Source of the DNA: CAZMVU01 sp964569295
GTDB taxonomy: Bacteria; Hydrogenedentota; Hydrogenedentia; Hydrogenedentales; JAGMZX01
Direction of reading: 5' to 3'
Length of the DNA: 44,094 nt
NCBI GenBank assembly: GCA_964569295.1
Contig: CAZMVU010000014.1
Location: 1-44,094, forward strand
Positions 25,311-35,100 of the stretch are shown in pieces (the stretch's first letter is position 1; every line of letters starts with the position of its first letter). A program made the translations under genes and the position numbers. The notes under the pieces were generated by a model that had not been told where the DNA came from, did no database searches, and saw only the letters and a list, made by a program, of their open reading frames with translations.

Positions 25311-26741
25311 TTACACGCGCACATCCGACGCCACGCCCAGCATATCTCTGTGGGCATCGAGGAAAGGTTGCAGCTCGGCGTTGATGAACTCGGTCACCTG
25401 CTCGGGGGCGCGGCCGACGAACTGGCGCACGTCGAGGGCGGCTTCCAATTCATCGAGGCTCATGCCGATGGCGGGGTCGCGGGCTAGGCGCTCGAGCAGA
25501 TCGTTCTCGCCGCCGGCTTCTTTCAGGTTGGCGGCGGCGGCGTGCGAGTGCGTGCGGATAACCTCATGAAGTTCCTGGCGGTCCCCACCGCGTTTCACCC
25601 CCGCCATGATGATGTTCTCCGTGGCCATGAAGGGCAGCTCCGCCCACACGCGCTTCTCGATCACCTTCGGGTAGACCTTGGGGCCTTCCATCACGTTGAG
25701 GTACAGGTTGAGCACGCCATCCGCCGCGAGAAACGCTTCGGGAAGGCTGAGCCGCCGGATGGCCGAGTCGTCCAGCGTGCGCTCGAACCATTGTGTCGCT
25801 GTGGTAAACGCGCCGTGGGTAGGCGCGGCCATGAGGAACCGCGCCAATGCACAGGCCCGCTCGCAGCGCATGGGGTTGCGCTTGTATGCCATGGCGCTGC
25901 TGCCGACCTGGGTTTTCTCGAAAGGCTCTTCGATCTCCTTCAGGTTCGCGAGCAGGCGCATGTCCGTGGCGAACTTGTGTACCGATTCGCCGAGCCGCGC
26001 GAGCACCTGCAACACGTGGGTGTCCACCTTGCGCGGGTAGGTCTGGCCGGTCACGGGGTAGGAGCTGGCGAAGCCCAGCTTCTCCGCCACGAGCTGGTCG
26101 AGCTTGCGCACCTTGTCATGGTCGCCGTCGAACAGCGCGAGGAACGCGGCCTGCGTGCCCGTGGTACCCTTCACACCGCGGCAACGCAGCCGGGCGATCT
26201 GGTCCGCTATGTCCTGTGCGTCCATGAGCAGGTCCTGCGCCCAGAGACACGCCCGCTTGCCCACGGTCACGAGTTGCGCCGGCTGGTAGTGCGTGAAACC
26301 GAGGGCCGGCTGGTCTTTCCATTCCAGTGCGAATTGCTTTAGGCGTTCGAGGACGTTGACGGTCTTCGCGAGCAGCATGTCGAGGCCCTCGCGGATGAGC
26401 AGCAGGTCCGTGTTATCGCCCACGTAGCAGCTCGTGGCGCCGAGGTGGATGATGGGCTTTGCTTCCGGCGCCGCCTCGCCGAAGGTATGGATGTGCGCCA
26501 TCACGTCGTGGCGGGTCTTGCGCTCGTGCGTCTGCGCGCTCGCGAAGTCGATGTCGTCCACGTGCGCGCGCATAGCATCGAGCTGGGCATCTGTGATGTC
26601 GAGGCCGAGCTCTTTTTCCGCCTCCGCAAGCGCTATCCAGCAGCGGCGCCACGTGCTGAATTTCTTCTGGGCGCTCCAGAGCTGCGCCATTTTCTTTGTG
26701 GCGAAGCGCTCGACCAGCGGCGACACGTATTCGGTGGTCAT
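25311..26741 (-). CDS. purB: Adenylosuccinate lyase
   Basis: The protein has 476 residues. It cleaves adenylosuccinate to AMP and SAICAR to AICAR, both with release of fumarate. AGAGGAA precedes the ATG at 26741 (MTTEYVSPLVERF); the longer open frame has no site. The fumarase/lyase signature GSSAMAYKRNPMR lies near residues 275-290, and IHLGATSCYVGDNTDLL and VTGQTYPRKVD carry further active-site residues. It follows purO by 26 bases, giving two purine steps in one transcript. The protein belongs to the longer eukaryote-like PurB subgroup by appearance (WIALAEAEKELGL, then TKKMAQLWS). Confidence 0.93.
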   Translation of the reverse strand: MTTEYVSPLVERFATKKMAQLWSAQKKFSTWRRCWIALAEAEKELGLDITDAQLDAMRAHVDDIDFASAQTHERKTRHDVMAHIHTFGEAAPEAKPIIHLGATSCYVGDNTDLLLIREGLDMLLAKTVNVLERLKQFALEWKDQPALGFTHYQPAQLVTVGKRACLWAQDLLMDAQDIADQIARLRCRGVKGTTGTQAAFLALFDGDHDKVRKLDQLVAEKLGFASSYPVTGQTYPRKVDTHVLQVLARLGESVHKFATDMRLLANLKEIEEPFEKTQVGSSAMAYKRNPMRCERACALARFLMAAPTHGAFTTATQWFERTLDDSAIRRLSLPEAFLAADGVLNLYLNVMEGPKVYPKVIEKRVWAELPFMATENIIMAGVKRGGDRQELHEVIRTHSHAAAANLKEAGGENDLLERLARDPAIGMSLDELEAALDVRQFVGRAPEQVTEFINAELQPFLDAHRDMLGVASDVRV

Positions 26742-26767
26742 GGCAGTTCCTCTTCCGGGGGCAGGCC

Positions 26768-27412
26768 CTACTGTTGTGCATCCAGCGTGGCGAGTTGGAA
26801 CCCGCCCTTGAGGGCCACGGCCGCCGCTGCGCTCACCGGCTTCGTGCGCTCGGCAAACACGCCTTCGCCCAGGATGAACTTGCACGCCGCCGCCGCGCTC
26901 TCCGCCGGAAATGCACCCGACTGCGCCTCATGAATGGTGTTCTCTTCATACGTGGCGACGTAGAAGAAGCGGCCTGGCTCGATGGGCATGCGCCGCACCT
27001 CCAGGCCGTCATCGCGCACTGTGGCCAGCCAGGCGCCGCCGTCGCGCATATCGATAACCGACGCAATCCGCGGCGTGTTGTATTGGTCCTTCTCGAAGTC
27101 GAGTGTCAGCAACGACATGGCGAGGGCGTCGCGCACGGGTAAGCCCAAGGCGATCTTTTCTGCCACGGGATCCGTCTGGCTGCCGTTGGTCACCACGGCA
27201 ACCTGCCTATCGCACACGATTCGCACGCAGTTGTAGGCAATATACGGGTTCTTATGCACGTCGCCTTCATGCCCAGCCTTCGGTACGATACTTACCTTGT
27301 GTTCACTGACCAGCGCGGTGCGGTTCGGAAACGAGCGGCTCGACACGCGATAGGCCGCCGCGAGACGCCCGTCGCCCGTCATGGCGACACTGACAATACG
27401 GCCGATATACAT
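26768..27412 (-). CDS. purO: IMP cyclohydrolase of the archaeal PurO type
   Basis: The protein has 214 residues. The opening MYIGRIVSVAMTGDG followed by AAYRVSSRSFPNR is the hallmark of the PF07826 family, whose archaeal members close the ring of FAICAR to give IMP. Later parts include KNPYIAYNCVRIV, VTNGSQTDP and DQYNTPRIASVID. GGAGGGAG precedes the ATG, and a TATAAT box lies at 27461-27466. Most bacteria use the bifunctional PurH instead, so this suggests that the cyclohydrolase and transformylase steps are split here. It is followed by purB. Confidence 0.85.
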   Translation of the reverse strand: MYIGRIVSVAMTGDGRLAAAYRVSSRSFPNRTALVSEHKVSIVPKAGHEGDVHKNPYIAYNCVRIVCDRQVAVVTNGSQTDPVAEKIALGLPVRDALAMSLLTLDFEKDQYNTPRIASVIDMRDGGAWLATVRDDGLEVRRMPIEPGRFFYVATYEENTIHEAQSGAFPAESAAAACKFILGEGVFAERTKPVSAAAAVALKGGFQLATLDAQQ

Positions 27413-27460
27413 AGTTACGAACTCCCTCCGGTACGTTTAGCTTCATTTCATGGGAACCGG

Positions 27461-27466
27461 ATTATA
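27461..27466 (-). promoter_or_regulatory. TATAAT -10 box of the purO-purB operon
   Basis: A perfect TATAAT on the minus strand, 48 bases before the purO ATG. The -35 region is GC-rich and weak (TGTGTT). Confidence 0.5.
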
Positions 27467-27586
27467 GCGCACGCCGCCCCGCCAACACACGGCGGCCCCG
27501 TGCCACCCGCGTTGTCCGTGGTATCATCCACGCAGGAGAGAGTGCGGGAAAACGTCCGCAAAGCTACGGCTTCGTCCCACGATCTG

Positions 27587-28528
27587 ATGTCTGATAAGCC
27601 CGCAAAACGCTACATCGCGAACCGATACCAGGTCCAGGAAGGTCTGGGCCGCGGCGGTATCGGCAAGGTGTACCGTGTCTACGATCATCAGACCGGCCGC
27701 GAGCTTGCCCTCAAGATGCTGCGCACCCAATGGGTCAACAACGACCAGGCCGTTTCCCGGTTTCTCCGGGAGATGGAAACCGTGAAGCGCCTCGACCATC
27801 CCGGAATCGTGAAGGTATACGACACACACCGTGAGGGCAACCAGATTTTCTACACCATGGAGTACGTGCGCGGCAAGACCCTGCGGGCGTGGTTGAACCA
27901 GCGCGGCCGGCTCGACCTGGGCTCCGCGGTGCGCGTGCTGTGTCTCGTGGCCCATGCCCTCGAGCATGCCCACCGCATTACCATTCACCGCGACCTCTCG
28001 CCGGAAAACGTCATGATCCTCCGGGATGGGTCCGTGCGGCTGCTGGATTTCGGCCTCGCCAAGATCGCCGACGCGGAACAGGTTCTCACCATGGTCGGCG
28101 CCAGTCTTGGCAAGCTGCAATACGTTGCCCCGGAACAGCGCACCGATGCTGCCAAAGTCGACCACCGGGCCGACATCTACTCCCTGGGCATCATCTTCTT
28201 CGAGATGCTTACCGGTCAGCGGCCCGATATGAAGCACAGTCTGCTCGAACTGCGTCCGGATCTGCATGTCATCTGCCAGGACTTCTTGAGCAAGGCCACC
28301 GCGGCCCATCCGCACCAGCGCTTCCAGTCGGCGCGGGAACTGCGCCAGGCCCTGCTGCGCATCTACGAGCAGGCGCAGGCGGGTGAAGCGCCCCGGTTGG
28401 GACAAGCCGGCTATAACACGACTGCGCCCAGGCCCTGGCAGGTGCGCGCGTTTCTTTACCACTGGTGGGCCATGGCGGCGGCGTGGGGGTGGGGGCGCCT
28501 CCGCCGGCACACGCTCCGCAAGCCCTGA
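27587..28528 (+). CDS. Ser/Thr protein kinase of the PknB/Hanks type
   Basis: The protein has 313 residues from the ATG at 27587; the open frame extends upstream but the kinase domain starts here. The ribosome-binding site is weak, so a GTG about 50 bases upstream is an alternative. The domain shows GLGRGGIGKVY (ATP loop), Lys43 in ALKML, the catalytic loop HRDLSPEN with Asp136 and Asn141, DFGLAK with Asp154, and YVAPEQ. The usual Lys of HRDLKPxN is replaced by Ser138. After the domain come about 40 residues rich in Trp and Arg with the segment FLYHWWAMAAAWGWG, which could associate with the membrane. No sensor domain follows. It is divergent from purO and converges with the dehydrogenase gene. 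Confidence 0.85.
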   Translation: MSDKPAKRYIANRYQVQEGLGRGGIGKVYRVYDHQTGRELALKMLRTQWVNNDQAVSRFLREMETVKRLDHPGIVKVYDTHREGNQIFYTMEYVRGKTLRAWLNQRGRLDLGSAVRVLCLVAHALEHAHRITIHRDLSPENVMILRDGSVRLLDFGLAKIADAEQVLTMVGASLGKLQYVAPEQRTDAAKVDHRADIYSLGIIFFEMLTGQRPDMKHSLLELRPDLHVICQDFLSKATAAHPHQRFQSARELRQALLRIYEQAQAGEAPRLGQAGYNTTAPRPWQVRAFLYHWWAMAAAWGWGRLRRHTLRKP

Positions 28529-28536
28529 ACCGCCCC

Positions 28537-29517
28537 CTACAGCACCTCGGGGTTCACGCAGTTCGGCGGCCGCTCACCGCGCAACCGCGCCATGATATTC
28601 GCCGCCGCTATCTCCGCCATCTTTCCCCGCGTGCCATAAGTCGCACTGCCGAGGTGGGGGAGAAGTACCGCGTTCTCACACGCAAGCAACTTCGGATGGA
28701 CTGCCGGTTCCGCTTCATACACATCCAGCCCGGCGCCCCATATCACGCCCGACTGAAGTGCCTGGGCCAGCGCCGCCTCGTCCACTACAGGGCCCCGGGC
28801 CGAGTTCACCAGAATCGCCGTGTCCTTCATGGCCGCGAATTCCGCCGTGCTGAAAGCATGGTGCGTTTCCGCGGTTAAAGGGCAATGAATAGAGATAAAG
28901 TCCGACTCCGCCAACAACGCAGCCTTGTCCACAGCATGCACCTGCCCGGCCAACGGCGAGCCGGCAGGCAGGCCGCCCGGATCGCAGTAAACAACCCGCA
29001 TGCCGAAAGCCAGCGCGCGCCGTGCCACCGCCTGACCGATACGGCCCATCCCGAAAATCCCAAGCGTTGTGCCGTGTATGTCCAGCCCCAGAAGCAGCAT
29101 CGGCCCCCAGCTTTCCCACCGCCCCGCACGCAGATACCGCTCGCCCTCGCCCGCGCGGCGCGCCGCCGCCATGAGCAACAACCATGCAAGGTCGGCCGTC
29201 GTCTCGGTGAGCACGCCGGGCGTGTTCGTCACCGCGATTCCCCGTTCCGTCGCCGCCGCCACGTCGATGTTGTCGTGGCCCACGGCATAGTTCGCGATAA
29301 TCTGTAACTGCGGACCGGCAGCATCCATGACTTCCGCATCCACACGCTCAGTCAGGATCGGCAGCAAAGCATCCCGGCCGCTGACGGCCGCGAGCAGTTC
29401 CGATCGCTGCATGGGACGGTCCTCAGGAAATACCTCGACCGCCGGCTCGCCAAAGGCATCCCTCAGCATCTGAATCGCGCTCGCGGGCAGTGCGCGGCAA
29501 ACATAAATCGCGGGCAT
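28537..29517 (-). CDS. D-2-hydroxyacid dehydrogenase (glyoxylate/hydroxypyruvate reductase-like)
   Basis: The protein has 326 residues. AAAGG lies nine bases before the ATG at 29517; the open frame runs further up but adds a non-homologous extension. Family signatures are clear: ANYAVGHDNIDVAAATERG, VTNTPGVLTETTADLAW, the NAD-binding GIFGMGRIGQAVA, and the catalytic Arg, Glu and His in NSARGPVVDE, GLDVYEAEP and LLPHLGSATYGTR. It reduces a 2-oxo acid such as glyoxylate or hydroxypyruvate with NAD(P)H in the cytosol. It converges with the kinase gene with only eight bases between. Confidence 0.9.
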   Translation of the reverse strand: MPAIYVCRALPASAIQMLRDAFGEPAVEVFPEDRPMQRSELLAAVSGRDALLPILTERVDAEVMDAAGPQLQIIANYAVGHDNIDVAAATERGIAVTNTPGVLTETTADLAWLLLMAAARRAGEGERYLRAGRWESWGPMLLLGLDIHGTTLGIFGMGRIGQAVARRALAFGMRVVYCDPGGLPAGSPLAGQVHAVDKAALLAESDFISIHCPLTAETHHAFSTAEFAAMKDTAILVNSARGPVVDEAALAQALQSGVIWGAGLDVYEAEPAVHPKLLACENAVLLPHLGSATYGTRGKMAEIAAANIMARLRGERPPNCVNPEVL

Positions 29518-30231
29518 AAGACACAAACCTTTCGATTCGATAACCTGGAAGTGGAAGAAGTGGAAGAATACGCCACACGCCGGGCGAGTGCAAAACGCAT
29601 GCGGGTTCAGGCGTGCCAGGGTTGGCGCGATGTGGGTGCAGGGGAATTCGAGCAAGGCGCTTCAGGGGCGTTTTCCAGAGGCCGGCGCAGCGTCTGATAA
29701 TATGTATTATGTTGTGTATAGCCGGGCAGGAATTCGGCTGCAACACGGCGCCCTGATCGTCCTATTATGCAACATGACCATGTTCCGGGATGCCGCAGTC
29801 CTGACAAGCCCGTTGGCCGCCGGGTTGGTGTCATATACGCACCTGAGCAATCCGATGATATGTGGTGCGTAAAGTCCTTAAAATCAGGCGTTTAACTTGT
29901 TAATCGAAGTGATGAACCTGGTCCGCAGTGGTGGATTTTCAGTGGTTTTGCTGATGTGTTGTTTTCTAAAACACCGACCCACTACATGCCCTGCTGACGC
30001 CGCCGGCAGGTACGCAAGCGCTATCCCCGATGCACGCCTTCCTGCGGGACGTGACGGTTGGCTGTAGGCTGTCAGCCAGCGGCGGCACTGTCGCTGCTCC
30101 GTCTCCCCCGTCTCCCCTGCTTTAAGCTGCTTCTGGATAGATTGGGATAGCACGGAGGTATGCCGGGCGCCTGTTTCCCGGATTGGGCACAGCACAGGCG
30201 CGATGGCATCCGATCAGAGGGGAGAAAGAAC
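29518..30231. other. Long region without a convincing gene, before tRNA-Gly
   Basis: These 714 bases hold two short reading frames (29588-29872 plus, 29884-30195 minus) with no family resemblance, poor start contexts and repetitive composition. The sequence is more AT-rich in places (about 29690-29950). A direct repeat GTGGAAGAA lies at about 29552-29570, and a hairpin TGGCTG-8-CAGCCA at 30059-30078. It could be a remnant island beside the tRNA. Confidence 0.45.
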
Positions 30232-30307
30232 TGGAGCGGCGGACGGGTCTTGAACCCGCGACCTCGACCTTGGGAGGGTCGCGCTCTACCAACTGAGCTA
30301 CCGCCGC
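30232..30307 (-). tRNA. tRNA-Gly (anticodon CCC)
   Basis: The minus-strand sequence folds into a full 76-base cloverleaf: acceptor GCGGCGG/CCGCCGC, D stem GCTC/GAGC, anticodon stem CGACC/GGTCG with loop CTCCCAA (anticodon CCC), a 5-base variable loop and T loop TTCAAGA. The discriminator base is U and the CCA end is encoded. It reads GGG codons. Confidence 0.95.
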
Positions 30308-30322
30308 TCGGCGGGTGGCTGT

Positions 30323-30351
30323 ATGGTACCCGCCATACCGCTTGATGTCAA
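30323..30351 (-). promoter_or_regulatory. Strong promoter of tRNA-Gly
   Basis: A perfect TTGACA (30346-30351), a 17-base spacer and TACCAT (30323-30328) lie just upstream of the tRNA, in the 63 bases between it and the methyltransferase stop. The predicted transcript begins about eight bases before the tRNA. Confidence 0.7.
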
Positions 30352-30370
30352 TCGTGGACGCCGACGATTC

Positions 30371-31006
30371 TCAGCGGGTCGCCTTGCCGGCGATGTGCCG
30401 GCCGATGAGCGGCAGGCCGGCATGGATATACCGGTGTTCGATTTCGAGGCATGCGAACCCCGCCTGCTCGATGTGCCGCTCGATTTCGCGGTCCGGGCAG
30501 CACCCGTCGCCGAGGTAGCGCCACACGGGTTTGACCCAGTGCTGAAACCGGCGCGTCCAACTCCCGCGAGGCGCCGCCACATGCTCCAGAAACACGAACC
30601 GGCCGCCCGGCCGCAACACGCGGTGCGCCTCGGCAAGGACGCGGTCGAGATCGAAAACGGAGCACAGCACCAACGTACTCACAACCGCATCGGCACTCGC
30701 ATCCTCGAGTGGCAGGTTTTCCGCATGGCCCGGAGCAAGCTCGAAATGAATCCCCTGCGCCTTCGCCTTCTTGGTCAGGTACGGCGCCATGTACCGGTTC
30801 GGCTCAATACCGATGACACGGACCCCCTCGGCGTAATACGGCAGGTTCGCGCCGGTGCCGGGGCCAATTTCCACAATGTCGCCCCGAAGCTCAGCCAGCA
30901 GCGCAGCTTTGGCCGTACCATAGGTCTTCGCCATGCCGGCCTCCGATCGGCCGAGCGCCCACGCCATCACCCGCTGGACCCTTGGGCTTCGCTTGGGAAT
31001 CGGCAT
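30371..31006 (-). CDS. Class I SAM-dependent methyltransferase (Methyltransf_11-like)
   Basis: The protein has 211 residues from the ATG at 31006, which has AGAGGG close upstream; an ATG at 31033 would add nine residues. Motif I is IVEIGPGTGANLP (about residues 44-56), followed by GVRVIGIEPN with the acidic ribose contact, DAVVSTLVLCSV, and HRVLRPGGRFVFLEHV. This resembles the UbiE/METTL7 group of small-molecule or lipid methyltransferases. It lies upstream of tRNA-Gly on the same strand and divergent from the alpha/beta hydrolase gene. Confidence 0.85.
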   Translation of the reverse strand: MPIPKRSPRVQRVMAWALGRSEAGMAKTYGTAKAALLAELRGDIVEIGPGTGANLPYYAEGVRVIGIEPNRYMAPYLTKKAKAQGIHFELAPGHAENLPLEDASADAVVSTLVLCSVFDLDRVLAEAHRVLRPGGRFVFLEHVAAPRGSWTRRFQHWVKPVWRYLGDGCCPDREIERHIEQAGFACLEIEHRYIHAGLPLIGRHIAGKATR

Positions 31007-31125
31007 GGTGTCCCTCTTGGTACGTGTGCTCATGCTTGCGAAACACCGCCGGACGAAGGGTTAGTCCTGCGGCGAATTTGACGCGCCGCACCGGCCGCGC
31101 TACGCTTTAACCTTGGGAGGGCGGC

Positions 31126-32073
31126 ATGATGCTCTACATTTTCGGCGCTGTCGCGGGGGTGCTGGCTATGGCGGTGCTGGCGGCATGGCTCGTTCCCCAG
31201 GCGGAACGGCGCCCGCTCGACGATACCGCGCGCGCGGAACTCGAAACCGAGGGACACCGCTTTGTGCGTTTGTCTGGAGGTTACACCCATTTCGAAGGCA
31301 CCGGTCCCCCCGATGGTTGCCCGGTCGTGCTTGTCCACGGCTTCTCCTCCCCCATGTTTATTTGGGACCATCAGGTAGCGGCGTTGGCTGGCGCGGGTTT
31401 CCACGTGCTGCGCTATGACCTTTACGGCCGCGGATACTCAGATCGCCCGGCAGGCTGTTATGATGAAGACCGCTTCGATAGGCAACTTCTGGACCTCCTC
31501 GACAGCCAGCACCTGCACGGTCCCGTCGACCTCATCGGCTTGAGTATGGGCGGCGCCATCGCCGTGCACTTCACCGACCGGCATCCAGAGCGCGTACGGC
31601 GGCTTGGGCTTATCGCGCCCGCCGGTATGATGTCGCTTCCCGCCGCATCGAAGCTATTATTGGTTCCCGGCCTTGGTTGGTGGATTCTGCGCGTGTTTGG
31701 CGACGGCATCATCACCCGGCAAATGCCCCGGGGCTTAGCCGGGGACACCGATTGTTTGCATCGGTTTGTATCTGCTTATGAGCAGCAACTGCGGTTTCGT
31801 GGCTATAAGCGTAGCCTGCAAAACTCCATGAAAAACTACGATCTCGCCCATATGGACCCCGTCTACAGACGCGTCGGCCAACAACGCGGCCGCACCGGTA
31901 TTCTTCTCTGGGGTACTGCCGACACCGTCGTCGATTACGGCCTCCACGAACGCGTGCGCGGCTACATCCCCTGGCTGACGTTTCACCCTGTCCCGGGTGG
32001 CGGTCATGCCACCAACTACGCAGATGCCAGTCAAGTGAATCCCGCGCTGGTGGCCTTTCTGCGGCAAACGTAA
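31126..32073 (+). CDS. Membrane-anchored alpha/beta hydrolase
   Basis: The protein has 315 residues. An N-terminal hydrophobic stretch (FGAVAGVLAMAVLAAWLVP) is a membrane anchor or uncleaved signal. The fold is clear from VVLVHGFSSPMFIWD (oxyanion-hole region), GLSMGGA with nucleophile Ser140, Asp266 in GTADTVVDYG, and His294 in GGGHATNY, giving the complete triad. It is likely an esterase or lipase-like enzyme acting at the membrane; the substrate is unknown. GGAGGG precedes the ATG. It converges with dnaE. Confidence 0.85.
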   Translation: MMLYIFGAVAGVLAMAVLAAWLVPQAERRPLDDTARAELETEGHRFVRLSGGYTHFEGTGPPDGCPVVLVHGFSSPMFIWDHQVAALAGAGFHVLRYDLYGRGYSDRPAGCYDEDRFDRQLLDLLDSQHLHGPVDLIGLSMGGAIAVHFTDRHPERVRRLGLIAPAGMMSLPAASKLLLVPGLGWWILRVFGDGIITRQMPRGLAGDTDCLHRFVSAYEQQLRFRGYKRSLQNSMKNYDLAHMDPVYRRVGQQRGRTGILLWGTADTVVDYGLHERVRGYIPWLTFHPVPGGGHATNYADASQVNPALVAFLRQT

Positions 32074-32173
32074 GCCCCCGATCCCCCGCGCTTCACGGCC
32101 CCTCATCCGGTTCGATTTCAAGGGACAGCCCGCGCCTGCCCCGCGCAAAACCGTCGTTTCCGGCGAGCCCCTT

Positions 32174-35100
32174 CTAGTTGTTCTGCGCGCTGGCGCGGCG
32201 GCGTTTCCAGGGGGGGTCGTCTTTTTTTATCGGTTCCGCCGGTGTGTGCGTGGGCAGCCCCATGCCGGCAGAAAACCAGACATTGTCCTCGCCGAGCAGT
32301 GCCTCGAGTTCGGAGCGCAGGGCGCGCGTCGCAGCTACCTGGCAGGCGGATGTGGCATGAATGATGACCTCGCCGACGGTGGCGTTGGCGCAGTGGAGGT
32401 AAACGTCGCACATGCCCTGGCGTTTGCCGAGAATATTGGCGACGCGGTCGAGGGTGCCGTTTTCGATGGCAGTTTCGGCCAAGCGCACATGTACCGCCGT
32501 GGTGAGCTCCCGCTCCGCGTGCTCGATGGGCATTACGTCCAGCACGATGAGGCCGGGGGCATTTTTGCGGAAGTTGACCTTGGCCTTCACCATGACGATC
32601 ATGTCGGGCACGATGAGCCCTTTCTTCTGTTCGTAGACGTCGGGGAAGATGGTCATCTCGACATTGCCTTCGAGGGTCTCGAGGGTCGCGAAGGCCATCT
32701 GACCGCGGTTGCCCATGTGCTGCTTCACCTGGGTTAGGAGTCCACCGGCGATCACCTCTTCGCCCTCCTGCTTCTCCGGGAGGTCGGCGAGGTGGAGCGT
32801 GGCAAAGCGATCGAGGATTACCTGGTAACGCATCAGCGGGTGTCCACTCACGAACAGGCCCATCACCTCCTTCTCATACTGTAAAAGCTCGGTTTCCTGC
32901 CACTCGACAAGGTTGGGCTTGTCATGCATGGCCTTGCCGCCATCATCATCGCCGAGGAGTTCCAGGAGCGAGGTTTGGCCGGAGGCCTTCTCCCGCTGGG
33001 TGATCTGCCCCTCGCTGAGCGCGCTGTCGATGGCCGCCTCTACCTGGTGCCGGTTCCAGCCGGTGGATGCAAAGGCGCCCGCCTTGTTCAGGCTTTCGAT
33101 GAGCCGCTTGTTTACCATGCGCGTGTCGCACCGCGCGCAGAAGTCGAAGATATCGTCGAAGGGGCCGTTCTCATTGCGCTCGGCCACGATGACCGCGGCC
33201 GGCCCCTCCCCCACATTCTTGATCGCGCCCATACCGAAGCGAATGGCATCGCCCTCTACGGAAAACACCGTCTCCGAGTGGTTGATGTCGGGGGGCAACA
33301 CCTCGATGCCGAGCTGGCGGCACTCGTCGACGTAAAGTGCGATCTTTTCGAGGCTGCCCCGCTCCGACGTGAGCAGGGCGCACATGAATGCGACCGGGTA
33401 GTTCGCCTTTAGAAACGCCGTCTGATAGGCCACGTAGGCGTAGGCGGTGCTGTGGGATTTGTTGAACCCGTAGCCGGCGAAGGTGGCTATCTTTTCCCAG
33501 AGCACGTTGATGAGGTTGCCGTCGATACCGCGTGCCTTGCACCCTTTCGCGAATTCGGTGCGCTGCTCTTCCATGAGGCCGGCTTTTTTCTTGCTCATGG
33601 CACGCCGCAGAATATCGGCCTGGCCGAGCGAGAAGCCCGCCACGGCCTGCACCATCTGCATTATCTGCTCCTGAAAGACGGCGATGCCGTAGGTCTCCTC
33701 GAGGATGGGCCGCAGCAGTTCGTGGTCGTAGTGAACGCTTTCGGGGTGGAACTTGCCCTGAATATAGGTATCGATGTAATCCCTCGGGCCAGGGCGGTAC
33801 AGGGCTACCAGGGCGTTGATCTCCTCGAGGCTTTCCAGGCCGATCCGTTTCGCCACATCGCGCATACCGGCACTTTCGAGCTGGAAAACGCCGGTCGTGT
33901 GGCCCGATCGTAAAAGGGCATAGGCTTTTTCGTCGTCTGGCTCGAGCTCGTCGATGTCGATCTCGATACCGCGTTTCTCCTTGATGAGCCGCACGGCTTC
34001 GTGCACTACGGTGAGCGTGCGCAGGCCGAGGAAGTCCATCTTGAGCAGGCCCACCTCCTCGACGCCTTTCATCTCGACTTGCGTGGCCACGGTCTCGGAG
34101 TTGGCGGCCTTGAATAGCGCCACGTGATCGGTGAGCGGCTGGTCGCAAATAACGACGCCGGCGGCGTGCGTCCCCGCATTGCCCACGGTGCTTTCGAGGC
34201 GCACAGCGAGGTCCCACAGTTTGGCCACCTGTGGGTCGCTCTGGATAAGCTTGTCGATCTCGGGCTCCAGACCGCGCGCCTTGGCGAGGGTCATCTTCAG
34301 CTCTTCGGGGATAAGCTTGGCAATGCGGTCCACATCGGAATAGGGCATGCCGAGCACGCGCCCCACACTGCGCACCACATTACGCGCGAGCATCCGGCCG
34401 AAGGTAATGATCTGGGCGACGTTGTCGCGGCCGTATTTGTTGCGCGCGTACTCGATCATTTCACCGCGGCGTTCGTAGCAGAAGTCGATGTCAAAGTCCG
34501 GCATGCTCACGCGATCAGGGTTGAGAAAGCGCTCGAAAAGCAACTTGTACCGCATGGGATCAATGTTGGTGATGCGCAGCGCATAGGCCACCAGACTGCC
34601 CGCGCCCGATCCACGCCCCGGGCCCACCGGGATCCCCTCCTGCCGTGCGTGGTTGATGAGATCCCACGTCACGAGGAAGTAATCGGTGAAGCCCATGTTG
34701 GCAATGATGCTCAGCTCATGCTCGGCTCGCTCGACATACTCGTCCGCCGGTTCACCGTAGCGCTCATCGAGCCCCTGCATAACCAGTTCGCGCAGGTACT
34801 GCTCCTTGGCCTTGCCCTCGGGCGGCACATATTCGGGGATGAGGTGCTGCCCGAGAGGAAGCTCGAGATTGCAGCGCTCGGCGATCGCGAGCGTATTGGT
34901 AATGGCGCTGGGATAGTGCTCGAAGCGCGCTTTCATCTCGTCGGGACTGCGGAAGTGAAACTCATTCGTTTGAAAACGGAAATGCTTTTCGTCCTCGAGG
35001 GTGCTGCCTGTTTGCATACATAGCAGGGCCTCGTGGGCTTCAGCGTCTTCCTGCTCGATGTAGTGACAGTCGTTGGTGGCTACCACAAGAAGGCCATGTT

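Noticed and set aside
29588..29872. 94-codon plus-strand reading frame before tRNA-Gly
   Set aside because: No ribosome-binding site, no family resemblance and irregular composition.
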